64,000 nucleotides of DNA from Butyrivibrio sp. Lineage in GTDB: Bacteria; Bacillota; Clostridia; Lachnospirales; Lachnospiraceae. Numbering within the stretch: position 1 is the first letter of the stretch; each line of letters opens with the position of its first letter. Under the pieces are notes generated by a model, which did not search any database, had not been told where the DNA came from, and saw only the letters and a program-made list of their open reading frames with translations. The position numbers and the translations under genes were made by a program. The stretch is from contig SVFV01000005.1 of assembly GCA_015056655.1 (NCBI GenBank), positions 62,001-126,000 of the forward strand, read 5' to 3'. This document shows positions 10,401 through 19,032 of the stretch, in pieces.

Positions 10401-10771
10401 GCTCCATCTACGTAGAAGGAACCATCTCTTGTATAAAGAGTCTGATTTCCGTTGTTTACGATATAGAAGGCATCGCCTGTTATACGCATATCAAAGGGAT
10501 TATTTGTTGTTTCTGTTGCGCCTTGTGTCTCTATTGCTGTTCCAATTGCGCCTGATTTTGCACCAAGACCGATCTGGCGGGCGTTTACACCACCGGTTGT
10601 CTCTGTTGCACGAGATGCACGCTGTGTGGTCTGATACATCAGATCACTGAAGGTAATTGACTGAGACTTGAAGGATGTTGTATTAACGTTGGCAATATTA
10701 TTACCGATAACATCCATTTTAACCTGGTGGGTTTTAAGTCCTGCAACACCAGAAAAAAGTGATCTCATCAT
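7484..10771 (-). CDS. flgE: Flagellar hook protein FlgE, unusually large with internal repeats
   Basis: MMRSLFSGVAGLKTHQVKMDVIGNNIANVNTTSFKSQSITFSD N-terminus and STLNSGEATVQDVTTDGGYITTGVLEMSNVDLSSEFTNMITTQRGFQANSRIITVSDTLLEELTNLKR C-terminus. Start placed at ATG after GGAGGA RBS, inside the 10810 ORF. Confidence 0.95.
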   Translation of the reverse strand: MMRSLFSGVAGLKTHQVKMDVIGNNIANVNTTSFKSQSITFSDLMYQTTQRASRATETTGGVNARQIGLGAKSGAIGTAIETQGATETTNNPFDMRITGDAFYIVNNGNQTLYTRDGSFYVDGAGNLAMQSTGYFVYGWTAVEDEATGEISVNTNGGIGRLQIMSAENQTYPPEGTTEAVVSGNIDAHDTNITSDSGKTVTLEFYDNLGYLYTAKFAVRDVDDIEHTYTMALEDILDQNGNTIGAQKLSYVTFTDGDNEESGYDVRNSWTKTVTTTNYSATVGAKSVTFKNAAGSNAYTGIPTSGAISTLNAKAPTLLRNVYNLTISASGDDGTVANTDYYTINEDGTISVYPVTDTDNGATNLGQFYKSSQNDTSFSYGTVGNGSNGTSSYATLARTSTLTSSSDLSDAQAEVLNAMFGLNVASLDFSGGATYTYTISSDGVTSLTLAKNTFETTTKNVAPGFSLVGATNTTASFNDSSTGTDIQLPLVENTYASTLPTDVIKVFGLKASDYPASKNGNSYLYKYSIDSTTGALTITTQATSGGSSFLTRSVVGFANYDAAAGTCDSSAGQIDITGNISSGTDAGLLSALGLTAADLPDTDPSDSTKAYSYTYTINNTGTVGVSQITTTTKTSSSSIGYRKSDYTFASDGSNATYNNMSDDLTVPLKGTLLWSDAQSVDLIKCYGMNATDIPASNGNETYTYEYSIDKATGVMTITTTTTTTSEDGAYVNGKNYAVSLNTGSNIVYKNYKTDVETPVPLTGTINSLTNTQKTILNAVYGYTPAGDDVTYTISADGSTLTVGTMNTAGVKSYPITTTTTETQLTFEITTTETTASFANQSEEGKIIYDSIPRTGYVSEIFDATATADLFPDVYNYTPDKTAGNYETLTYHILDDGSLQIVNNSITLTYNAKTGDIETPTGKIMLDFQQDAVIDGQPKMAGFTDINLDFSSTTNYNTSATSTIGAVKGDLQSLKTGRAVGEMNGITIGKDGTIYATYSNGQTKLLGQIATAEFANASGLEKQGDNLYASTLNSGEATVQDVTTDGGYITTGVLEMSNVDLSSEFTNMITTQRGFQANSRIITVSDTLLEELTNLKR
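8040..9930 (-). repeat. Degenerate ~100-aa protein repeats inside FlgE (about 7 copies)
   Basis: Recurring pattern L/I-x3-Y/F-G-L/Y ... Y-x-Y-x-I-x-x-D/T-G-x-x-x-I/L-T-T-T; boundaries approximate. Confidence 0.65.
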
Positions 10772-10834
10772 AAGGCATGTCCTCCTGATCTTACATTGGG
10801 GACGGCACACATATTAAACCTATGGATTGGAATT

Positions 10835-10966
10835 AAAAAGAGAATGGGAAACAATTTTGGTTCCTTCTGTCAGTCGGGAACCTGTGACCTCCTTAGATGC
10901 TCCAAGTCTGGAGTTTGCGGTTGCCTGCCCTGCAACCTCGGTCCGGTCATAAATTATTCTCTTTTT
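10835..10966 (-). ncRNA. Candidate structured cis-regulatory RNA in flgE 5' leader
   Basis: 11-bp closing helix AAAAAGAGAAT/ATTCTCTTTTT enclosing GGTTGC/GCAACC, CTCCA/TGGAG and GGTTCC/GGAACC hairpins and a GACC/GGTC helix. Confidence 0.55.
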
Positions 10967-10980
10967 TAATCTTTCACTGG

Positions 10981-11385
10981 TTATGCGATAACCGCTCCGT
11001 CTATATTGGTAAAAATGTTACTACCAGTTTCTTTGCTATCCATCGCTGTTACAACTGTGCTTGAAGGCACGTTTACGATGAAGGCCAGCTGATCTACCAG
11101 GATAAGTGATTCGTTTATTCCTTTCGCACTTGCCTGATTTCTTGCTTCATTCAGGCGGTTCATCTGATCGTCAGAGAGCTCTATACCGCGATCATTTAAT
11201 CTGTTGGATGCGTGTTTTGAAAACTTTACGCCATCCTGTGCCTTGGAGTTTTCGATCTGGCTTAGGATTTCACTAAAGCTTGAACCCTTGATGCCTACTG
11301 TTCCAGTTGCCTTCTCAGTTTTTCCAAGATACTGATTCTGAACCTGTTCGATTGAAAGGAAGCTGCTGTTATTTTCTATTCTCAC
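10981..11385 (-). CDS. Flagellar operon protein, TIGR02530 family
   Basis: GVKFSKHASNRLNDRGIELSDDQMNRLNEARNQASAKGINESLILVDQLAFIVNVPSSTVVTAMD; GTG start at 11385 after AGGAG; between flgD and flgE. Confidence 0.85.
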   Translation of the reverse strand: MRIENNSSFLSIEQVQNQYLGKTEKATGTVGIKGSSFSEILSQIENSKAQDGVKFSKHASNRLNDRGIELSDDQMNRLNEARNQASAKGINESLILVDQLAFIVNVPSSTVVTAMDSKETGSNIFTNIDGAVIA

Positions 11386-11440
11386 GGCCTGCTCCTTTCT
11401 GATTAAACAAAGCACAAAGCCATTTGCGCTGCCGATATAT

Positions 11441-11466
11441 ATTTCGGCACAAAGTCAAAAAACTTA
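11441..11466 (-). promoter_or_regulatory. Candidate sigma-28 promoter upstream of TIGR02530-flgE
   Basis: Minus strand TAAG-N14-GCCGAAAT; same geometry as the fliK upstream site. Confidence 0.45.
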
Positions 11467-12204
11467 AGTCTGCGATGAAGCATTCTGATCAGAACCTTTT
11501 GAAGAATCCTCTGAAGAAGTTTCATTTGATTCAGAAGTTTTGGACGCTTCCTCAGCTTCTTTCTTCTCTGCCTCTTCAGCGTTCTTTGCTGCTTCTTCAA
11601 CAAGTTCGTCGATACGCTTCTTATAATTTTCAAGATTGTCTATGTACTTCTTGTCAACAAGCTCTACAGCACCGCTGCTCATGTTCTGGTAGAATGCATA
11701 AGCTGTGTAAACCTGCTCAGCGTATGTGTAATTGAGGTTGTTGTAATCAGGGAACTTATCGATCATTTCCATAAGGTCATCAGCCTGATCGTGATTCTCA
11801 ACGAAGGTAGGATCTGCTACAGAAGATACGTTATCCATCTTGTAGTCCTTGCCATCGATGTTGAGATAAGCTTCGCCCTTTGAATAGGTTACATAATCAA
11901 CCTTTCCCTGGATCTTTGTTCCGTCATCATTTGTTACGATTACGGTTTTTCCTACCATCTCAGATGCTCTAGTCATGGAGAATGCCTCTGCCATGTTGGA
12001 GAGCTGCTCAACCTGTGTAAAGGTTGCATACTGATTTATGTATTCTGTGTTTGAAGTAGGCTCTAAGGGATCCTGATACTTCATCTGCGCACAAAGGATA
12101 TTCATGAAAGCGTCTTTGTCATATCCATTATTGGCAGAGGGTGTATCCTGTTTTGTGTTTGTATCAAGGACTTTTCCATCCTGTACTACTGCGCTAACAC
12201 TCAT
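11464..12204 (-). CDS. flgD: Flagellar hook capping protein FlgD
   Basis: KDAFMNILCAQMKYQDPLEPTSNTEYINQYATFTQVEQLSNMAEAF signature. Confidence 0.95.
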   Translation of the reverse strand: MSVSAVVQDGKVLDTNTKQDTPSANNGYDKDAFMNILCAQMKYQDPLEPTSNTEYINQYATFTQVEQLSNMAEAFSMTRASEMVGKTVIVTNDDGTKIQGKVDYVTYSKGEAYLNIDGKDYKMDNVSSVADPTFVENHDQADDLMEMIDKFPDYNNLNYTYAEQVYTAYAFYQNMSSGAVELVDKKYIDNLENYKKRIDELVEEAAKNAEEAEKKEAEEASKTSESNETSSEDSSKGSDQNASSQT

Positions 12205-12222
12205 ACTATTCCTCTACTTTCT

Positions 12223-13869
12223 TTAAGCTGAGAAGTCAACTGAGTTTCCATTGATGGCCATCATTTCTGCTGTGAGCTGATCTTCTTCATCAATACCTGC
12301 TATTCCTTCGTCGTCCATTGAAAGATCACCAAGTCTGATTCTTCTCATAGGCTTTCTAATGGATTCCTGTGCATCCTGATCGTCTTCCTTCTGGCTCTGT
12401 GAGTCATTTAAAGTCTGATCAAATCCGCTGGTATTAACTGTAACTTCAACTGCTGTTACTTTGATTCCCTGCTCATTGAATTTCTCCTGAAGGACCTGAA
12501 GCTGAGCTTCAATCGCTGCCTTAACATCCTCATTATGAGTAAGGAACTTAGCTACCATATTTCCGTCTTTAGCCTGCTCTATCATTACGTTTACAGTACC
12601 AAGACTTGCGGGGTGGAGCTGGAGCTCCATTCTGGTATTCTGCTCAGTTATGTTAAGCTTTATGGATTCCGTAATCTGTTCCATAATGTCCTGAGGATTG
12701 GTTCTGGGCATCTGCTGAGCATTTGCTTCCTCTGTTTCTGCTACCTCTGAAAGAGATGAAGAAATCTGATTCATCAAATTATTGAAGGTTGATCCTGCAA
12801 AGTCATCAGCATTCTGATTCTTGTTTCCAGAGCTTTCTGACTCATCTTCTTTTTCAGAAGAAAGAACTGCTGTCACATCTTCTACTGTCTCAAAACTAAT
12901 GTTCTCTGAGGTTTCTGCAGCATCTACTGTTTCAATAGGTCTCTCAGTCTGAACCACTGAACTAACTTCTATCCTGTTTGCTCCTGCAAGCTCCTGAGTG
13001 CTCTGTATTTCAAATACAGCAGGAGTCTCGTTTATGGGGTTGGCGGTTTCAGCTTCTGCTGTCTCAGGCTTTGGCATATTCTGCTGGAAGTCTTCAAGTG
13101 CTTCGGAAAACTCTTCTTCACTAAATCCAAATTCTTCCATCAGGTTGCTCTTTGTGGTGTCTACAGCATCCTGCATATCCTGTACACTAAGGTAAAGGTC
13201 TGCATTTGTTACTATAGCCATCATGTCATCCGCTCCGGATACCTCTGCTATGATCTGGGTCATATTTGTATTATCAAGTATTGCCAGATTGGTAAGTCCC
13301 AGGGTCTGCATTGCGTTTTCGATATCCTCGATATCAAGTCCAAGCTCATCTGCAAGCTGTTCCATTAACTGTCTTGCTGCTTCAAGCATAGCTGCCATCG
13401 CTTCATCAGCTTCGCCTGTCTCTTCTTCGGGATTCACTGTCGCTGTAGCGGATTCTGCTATATTTTCAGTTACTTCTGATACCTCTGTGGTATCTTGGCT
13501 GTTATCATCCTTGATATTTGTTGTTTCGTCTGCTTTGGTATTATCAGATTTGTTCACAGCAGCACTTTCTTCTGTCGCTTTATCGGCCTTCTTTGTAGCA
13601 TCTGCGTTGTTGAACTCCTGTACCTTGTCCTTAACATTATCTGTATTAGCTGATGTGTCTGCCTGCTTGATTGTCTGAGCGCTATTAGCATTTGATAATG
13701 TCTTGGTGATAGATACATTTGCAGCAGCTGACTGCTTCTGTGAACTTATATCCCCAAGTGTTTTCTGAAAATCCTTAGAGACGGAATTCGTAGCAGCAAT
13801 TCCCTTTGCTGAATTGGTATTTGCAAAAGTATTAACATTTGCAACACCAGGAATCGCATTACTAATCAT
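12223..13869 (-). CDS. fliK: Flagellar hook-length control protein FliK
   Basis: C-terminal MELQLHPASLGTVNVMIEQAKDGNMVAKFLTHNEDVKAAIEAQLQVLQEKFNEQGIKV (Flg_hook domain). Confidence 0.92.
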   Translation of the reverse strand: MISNAIPGVANVNTFANTNSAKGIAATNSVSKDFQKTLGDISSQKQSAAANVSITKTLSNANSAQTIKQADTSANTDNVKDKVQEFNNADATKKADKATEESAAVNKSDNTKADETTNIKDDNSQDTTEVSEVTENIAESATATVNPEEETGEADEAMAAMLEAARQLMEQLADELGLDIEDIENAMQTLGLTNLAILDNTNMTQIIAEVSGADDMMAIVTNADLYLSVQDMQDAVDTTKSNLMEEFGFSEEEFSEALEDFQQNMPKPETAEAETANPINETPAVFEIQSTQELAGANRIEVSSVVQTERPIETVDAAETSENISFETVEDVTAVLSSEKEDESESSGNKNQNADDFAGSTFNNLMNQISSSLSEVAETEEANAQQMPRTNPQDIMEQITESIKLNITEQNTRMELQLHPASLGTVNVMIEQAKDGNMVAKFLTHNEDVKAAIEAQLQVLQEKFNEQGIKVTAVEVTVNTSGFDQTLNDSQSQKEDDQDAQESIRKPMRRIRLGDLSMDDEGIAGIDEEDQLTAEMMAINGNSVDFSA

Positions 13870-13937
13870 TCAGTGCTTTCCTCCTTTCTTCCCTTCGTTC
13901 GGACATAAGGGCACAATGCCATACTGTCTCAAAAAAT

Positions 13938-13963
13938 ATATCGGCGTCACGCGCCAAAACTTA
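13938..13963 (-). promoter_or_regulatory. Candidate sigma-28 promoter upstream of fliK
   Basis: Minus strand TAAG-N14-GCCGATAT, close match to TAAA-N14/15-GCCGATAA/T. Confidence 0.6.
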
Positions 13964-13979
13964 ACCCATATAACAAAAA

Positions 13980-14045
13980 CGCATAAACAAATAAATAAGT
14001 AGTGTGGATGCTTTCGCCCACTTACTTATTTATTTTGTTCATGCG
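13980..14045 (-). terminator. Long terminator-like hairpin inside the flagellar operon
   Basis: About 25-bp imperfect inverted repeat CGCATAAACAAATAAATAAGTA.../...TACTTATTTATTTTGTTCATGCG; minus strand followed by TTTTTG. Confidence 0.7.
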
Positions 14046-14062
14046 TTAATATATCTAGTCGT

Positions 14063-15031
14063 TTAGTTTCCGGTAGTGACGCCGGATACGGTAGCTGTGT
14101 GAGTTCTGGGTTCCATGTAGTCAGTAATCTTGCCAGCGTATTCTTCTGTCATCTTATCAAGAATTGCGCCGCGGTTTTCTGCACTCATCTGCCAAAGAAT
14201 CTTTGAAATAAGGCGGACAGCATCACCATTATCATCTTCCATCATCTTATCAAAGATAGCTGCAGCTTCCTTTGCCTTCATTGAGGAATATGCCTTTACA
14301 TACTTCTCAAGATCCTCATCATCAGCCTGCTCTTGAAGTATCTGAGCATAAATCTGAGCAGCGATGTCTGGCTCTATTGTTTCGTAATATTTCTGATACT
14401 CCTCAACACTGGGAGCATTGTCAGCATAGACAATGTTCTTGTAAAACTCCTCCTTTTCAGCCTCAAAGTCTGACTGATTCTGCTCGAAGGGTTCTAGTCT
14501 TGAAACCTCAGTCTGAAGCTTTTCATTTTCATCCTGAAGTGCCTTATTATCCTCCATCTCCTTGCGGAGCTCATTCTCGAGTCTCTTGATATAAAGATTA
14601 GCCTCCTGAAGATTTGATGCCAGCTCTTCATTAGTGCCATCTGTATCATATTCTGTAACAGTAGGTTCCTGTACAGTGTAGCTTCCCTCTGGAAGAATCC
14701 TGTTAATTCCAGGAACATCTCCTATAATCGGTGCCAGTACGTTTGATCCAAAGCCTCCCACATCAAGCTTGATCAGCAGGAGCATAATAATAATCCAGAT
14801 AACTATGATAAAGAAAGTAACAACTAAAGTAGCAACACCGCCGCCATCATCGCCATTGAGCTCAGCAGTTCTTTCAGCAAGCTCAATTTCTCTTTCCTTG
14901 GCTTTCTTGCGCTGTTCCTTCAGTTCTTTTCTAAGGGCCTTTTTATCAGCCTTTAGCTTTTTTCTGGCCGCTTTTTCATCACTTTCAACGGGTGGCAATA
15001 CCGAGCCTTCGTTTTCTAATACTTCAGCCAT
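14063..15031 (-). CDS. MotE-like / YlxF-like flagellar protein with TM, coiled coil and MgtE_N-like domain
   Basis: KYYETIEPDIAAQIYAQILQEQADDEDLEKYVKAYSSMKAKEAAAIFDKMMEDDNGDAVRLISKILWQMSAENRGAILDKM; between fliJ and fliK. Confidence 0.8.
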   Translation of the reverse strand: MAEVLENEGSVLPPVESDEKAARKKLKADKKALRKELKEQRKKAKEREIELAERTAELNGDDGGGVATLVVTFFIIVIWIIIMLLLIKLDVGGFGSNVLAPIIGDVPGINRILPEGSYTVQEPTVTEYDTDGTNEELASNLQEANLYIKRLENELRKEMEDNKALQDENEKLQTEVSRLEPFEQNQSDFEAEKEEFYKNIVYADNAPSVEEYQKYYETIEPDIAAQIYAQILQEQADDEDLEKYVKAYSSMKAKEAAAIFDKMMEDDNGDAVRLISKILWQMSAENRGAILDKMTEEYAGKITDYMEPRTHTATVSGVTTGN

Positions 15032-15494
15032 TGTTCATTCTCCCGGACGCATCCTTTTTAGTGTATGTGAAGCTTGTTCTTTCGTCCATTTCCTTTGATT
15101 CTGCTTCTTTTTCTTCTTCAACAAACTGTTCGAAGGCCTTTTCTCTCAAGCGCTCCTGCATCTTTCTCTCCTGCATGGCTCTAGTGAGCTTTATTCTGGC
15201 CATCTCATATTTTGCTTCATATCTCTCCAGTTTGTGTTCCTGATCCTTTATCAGAACATCCATCCTGTCAACTGCATTGTCATTATACATAATCTCCGTA
15301 ACGTCCATTATATTGGCACCGCGGAGTCTGTATCCCTCCTCGACATAATCCTGTTTGCGCCTTTTGAGGCCCTCGAGGATATCGAGCTGTTCATTCAATT
15401 CCCTTGCCGCTTCAGAAAAATCAGATTTTGCCTGTTCTTCCTGCTGGAGCCTTAAATTGAGCACTCCCTGCAGCCTGTAATTAAATCTTGCCAT
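15024..15494 (-). CDS. fliJ: Flagellar export chaperone FliJ
   Basis: Coiled-coil 156 aa, MARFNYRLQGVLNLRLQQEEQAKSDFSEA, adjacent to fliI. Confidence 0.88.
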   Translation of the reverse strand: MARFNYRLQGVLNLRLQQEEQAKSDFSEAARELNEQLDILEGLKRRKQDYVEEGYRLRGANIMDVTEIMYNDNAVDRMDVLIKDQEHKLERYEAKYEMARIKLTRAMQERKMQERLREKAFEQFVEEEKEAESKEMDERTSFTYTKKDASGRMNNG

Positions 15495-15506
15495 GTAATA
15501 CCCTTA

Positions 15507-16865
15507 TCAATCTGCAAACATAGCTTCAAGCTTCTCCACGACTTCTTCGTAGCTAAACTTTTCATCCGTCTCCTGCATAAGAAATTCATTTACAGCATCT
15601 ATCTTGGATAGCGCATAATCTATGTTCTTATTTGCACCAGCCTTATATGCACCAATATTTATCAAATCCTCAGCATCATTATAGGTTGCAAGTACATTCT
15701 TAAGCTTACCTGCAGCCTTTTTCTGCTCTGCCGGAGCAATAGCACTCATACATCTTGAAATGCTTGCCAGCACATCGATTGCCGGATAATGGTTTTTCTG
15801 TGCAAGCTTACGATTTAAAACTATGTGCCCATCCAGAATACCTCTGGCTGTATCAGTTATAGGCTCATTGAAATCATCACCATCTACAAGGACAGTGTAA
15901 AGCCCGGTTATTGATCCCTTCCTGGATCTGCCTGCTCTCTCAAGGAGCTTAGGCATCTCGGCATATACGCTCGGAGGATAACCTCTTGAAACAGGTGGCT
16001 CACCACTGGCAAGTCCTATTTCTCTTTGAGCCATGGAAAAACGAGTAAGGGAATCCATCATCAAAAGTACATCCTTGCCCTTATCTCTGAAGTACTCAGC
16101 TATTGAAGTTGCTGTCTTTGCAGCCTTAAGTCTCTCAAGAGCCGGCTTGTCACTCGTAGCAACAATAACTATGGATCTCTCCATACCTTCAGGTCCAAGG
16201 TCCCTTTCGATAAACTCCCTAACCTCTCTTCCTCGCTCTCCAATAAGAGCAATTACATTTATATCAGCATTAGTATTTCTTGCAAACATTCCAAGAAGCG
16301 TTGACTTACCAACACCAGAACCTGCGAAAATACCAATACGCTGCCCTTTACCAACTGTCAGAAGCCCATCAACTGCTTTAACACCAAGTGATAGCACATC
16401 TGAAATCGGATCTCTGGTCATAGGATCCGGTGGTTGATTCTCTACGGAATAAGCTACGCCATTTTCAAGGGCAACGCCTTTTCCATAATTAGTTCCATCT
16501 ATTCTTCCAAGGCCATCTAAGGTTTTACCAAGAAGGCCCTCGCCAACACTTACTCTAAGCGGAGAGTCTGTATTTTCTACAATACTTCCACTACCAATAC
16601 CACTTGTGTTCTCGTAAGGCATCAAAAGAACATGATTATCCCTAAAGCCAACAACCTCAGCCATAGTGCCTCTGCCAGATGGTCTTACTGTTCCTTCACC
16701 ATCCTTTTTCTTGGGATAGATATAGCAAATATCACCCATTTTAGCCTCAGGGCCTGCTGATTCGATTGTGAGGCCAACAACATTAACAACCTTTCCTCTT
16801 ACTCTGTAGAAAACGTTGTTGTTGAGCTTTTTATATTTTGAATAATCAATAATTCCATTTGACAT
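15507..16865 (-). CDS. fliI: Flagellar export ATPase FliI
   Basis: Walker A GIFAGSGVGKSTLLGMFARN; GERGREVREFIERDLG; F1-ATPase-like. Confidence 0.97.
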   Translation of the reverse strand: MSNGIIDYSKYKKLNNNVFYRVRGKVVNVVGLTIESAGPEAKMGDICYIYPKKKDGEGTVRPSGRGTMAEVVGFRDNHVLLMPYENTSGIGSGSIVENTDSPLRVSVGEGLLGKTLDGLGRIDGTNYGKGVALENGVAYSVENQPPDPMTRDPISDVLSLGVKAVDGLLTVGKGQRIGIFAGSGVGKSTLLGMFARNTNADINVIALIGERGREVREFIERDLGPEGMERSIVIVATSDKPALERLKAAKTATSIAEYFRDKGKDVLLMMDSLTRFSMAQREIGLASGEPPVSRGYPPSVYAEMPKLLERAGRSRKGSITGLYTVLVDGDDFNEPITDTARGILDGHIVLNRKLAQKNHYPAIDVLASISRCMSAIAPAEQKKAAGKLKNVLATYNDAEDLINIGAYKAGANKNIDYALSKIDAVNEFLMQETDEKFSYEEVVEKLEAMFAD

Positions 16866-17923
16866 CAGCGCTTACTCCTGTCATAGGAAAGAAGCTTAAG
16901 CTTCCTTGAGAGCTCAGCGAGCTCAACGCCAAGTGAGCAGTCAAAAACTCCTCCCTCGGACTCAATAATGCATTCATTTTCTTTAAGGAGCGGATCTTCT
17001 ATAAGCTCTAAGGTGGAGTTAGGACTTCCCATTGCTTCTTCAAGAGCTGGTTTTTCATCATAAACCATATCGTAATCATCTGAAGAAACATGGACCATTA
17101 TGTCCGTTCCACTGTCCACCTTTCCAAGTGTGGTCTTGATCAAATGAAGAATAATAGCCTTATTCTCCCTGAATTCCACATTAAATACATGCTCATAAAT
17201 ACTTGTAAGAGCATCTACCATATCTGGCTCCACAGAATTTACAAGCTGCTTAAAGTCGGCATCCAGTTTGTTTTTCTGCTCCTCAATCTCTGCTGCAGCA
17301 TCAGCTTTTAGCTGCTCAGCCTCCTGTACGCCCTGCTGGTAGCCCTCATCATATCCAGCCTGTCTGCCCTCTTCCATGGCCTGATTCCTGATTTCATCAG
17401 CCTGGGCCTGAGCATCCGCCACTATCTGCTGTGCCTGCTCATCAGCCATTCTGAGCTGTTCATCGATCTGAGCCTGAATCTCCTCCAGATTAATCTGGGA
17501 AACCTCCTCTTCAGGTATCGGCTCAGGTTCTGGTTCTGCCTCATCTTCAAAGGGCTCCATTCCAAGTCCCATGTCATCCTCTGACATGCCAGCACTTTCA
17601 TCAAACTCCATGCCGGTATAGTCCTCAGCCAGTCCCTTCTGAAAGTCATCAGTAGCCTCTGGCGCCTCAGCACCAATAATGTTCTGGCTTTCATCAAAGG
17701 CATCAATCTGGTCATAACCGATTCCCTCAGAAAAACCATCATAGAAAACTTCTTCGCCATTTTCCTGGCGTTCAGCCATCATTCGTCTGGCTTCTTCTTC
17801 GTGGTATGCCTCTATTTTTTTGTTGGCCAGTTCATTGTTGTCGATGATACGCTTTTCCGACTCATCGACCATTATCCAGCCCGCTTTAAACAAATTAGTT
17901 TTATTAGACAACCAGGTCATCAC
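16865..17923 (-). CDS. fliH: Flagellar export regulator FliH
   Basis: Coiled-coil plus FliH-like C-terminus, between fliG and fliI; overlaps fliG end. Confidence 0.85.
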   Translation of the reverse strand: MMTWLSNKTNLFKAGWIMVDESEKRIIDNNELANKKIEAYHEEEARRMMAERQENGEEVFYDGFSEGIGYDQIDAFDESQNIIGAEAPEATDDFQKGLAEDYTGMEFDESAGMSEDDMGLGMEPFEDEAEPEPEPIPEEEVSQINLEEIQAQIDEQLRMADEQAQQIVADAQAQADEIRNQAMEEGRQAGYDEGYQQGVQEAEQLKADAAAEIEEQKNKLDADFKQLVNSVEPDMVDALTSIYEHVFNVEFRENKAIILHLIKTTLGKVDSGTDIMVHVSSDDYDMVYDEKPALEEAMGSPNSTLELIEDPLLKENECIIESEGGVFDCSLGVELAELSRKLKLLSYDRSKR

Positions 17924-19004
17924 CTCCGCCTCTGGAGACTACAATTTCGCCTGCGTCTTCAAGCTTACGGATAATATTAACGATCTTCTGCTGTGCTTCT
18001 TCAACATCCTTCATACGAACAGGTCCCATGAAGTCCATATCTTCCTTGATCATAACAGCCAGACGCTTAGACAGGTTGTTGAAGATAGCTGTCTGTACCT
18101 GCTCGGTTGATCCCTTACATGCAAGGGCAAGGTCTGAGTTATCAACATCACGAAGCACACGCTGAATAGCACGATCGTCCAGAAGAAGGATATCCTCGAA
18201 TACGAACATCTTCTTTCTGATCTCATCGGCAAGCTCAGGCTGCTCGATTTCCAAAGTTTCCATAATGTGCTTTTCTGTAGCACGATCAACAGTATTGAGG
18301 ATTTCTACTACTGCATCTACACCACCAACAACGGTGTAATCCTGGTTAACAAGTGCTGAAAGCTTGGTCTCAAGGACTCTCTCAACATCCTTAATGGTAT
18401 CAGGACTAGTTCTATCCATCGTTGCAATACGCTTTGCTACATCAGCCTGTCTCTCAGGTGGAAGTGCACCAAGTATCAGAGCACTCTGTGCAGGAGACAT
18501 ATATGACATAACAAGAGCGATTGTCTGAGGATGCTCATCCTGTATGAATGTAAGGAGCTGAGAAGGATCAGCCTTTCTGATAAACTCGAAGGGCTTAACC
18601 TGCAATGATGCTGTCAGCTTACTGATAACATCCATCGCCTTGTCTTCACCAAGAGCCTTCTCCAGAAGTTCTTTTGCATAGTTAATACCACCCTCAGCGA
18701 TATATTGCTGAGCGAGGCATATTCCATAGAACTCCTCTATGACAGCTTCCTTGACCTGAGGCGTAACGCTTCTGGTATTAGCTATCTCAAGAGTGAGCTC
18801 CTCTATTTCATCTTCCTTAAGATGTTTAAATATAGCTGATGACTTTTCCGGTCCAAGTGCAATCAGCAAAATAGCTGCTTTCTGTGTTCCGGACAAGTTG
18901 GCAGTAAGCGCAGGATCATATCCACTGCCTGGAGCCGCTGTCGCAGTTCCTCCTCCCATACCTTCGTCTAAATCGTCATCAAATTCTTCACCATCTATTG
19001 CCAT
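17904..19004 (-). CDS. fliG: Flagellar motor switch protein FliG
   Basis: LSGTQKAAILLIALGPEKSSAIFKHLKEDEIEELTLEIANTRSV; EHPQTIALVMSYMSPAQSALILGALPPERQADVAKRIATMDRTSPD. Confidence 0.97.
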   Translation of the reverse strand: MAIDGEEFDDDLDEGMGGGTATAAPGSGYDPALTANLSGTQKAAILLIALGPEKSSAIFKHLKEDEIEELTLEIANTRSVTPQVKEAVIEEFYGICLAQQYIAEGGINYAKELLEKALGEDKAMDVISKLTASLQVKPFEFIRKADPSQLLTFIQDEHPQTIALVMSYMSPAQSALILGALPPERQADVAKRIATMDRTSPDTIKDVERVLETKLSALVNQDYTVVGGVDAVVEILNTVDRATEKHIMETLEIEQPELADEIRKKMFVFEDILLLDDRAIQRVLRDVDNSDLALACKGSTEQVQTAIFNNLSKRLAVMIKEDMDFMGPVRMKDVEEAQQKIVNIIRKLEDAGEIVVSRGGGDDLVV

Positions 19005-19032
19005 GGTATATCCCCTCTCTTAGTGGTTTTAT

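Noticed and set aside
10859-10966. Direct call of a c-di-GMP-I riboswitch in the flgE leader
   Set aside because: Only scattered resemblance (GCAAA, CUAAGG, GGUUCC); canonical tetraloop-receptor arrangement not visible, so kept only as an unassigned structured element
12998-13678. Antisense plus-strand ORFs (65 and 151 aa) inside fliK
   Set aside because: Ser/Ala-rich translations mirror the codon bias of fliK on the other strand; no RBS or independent support
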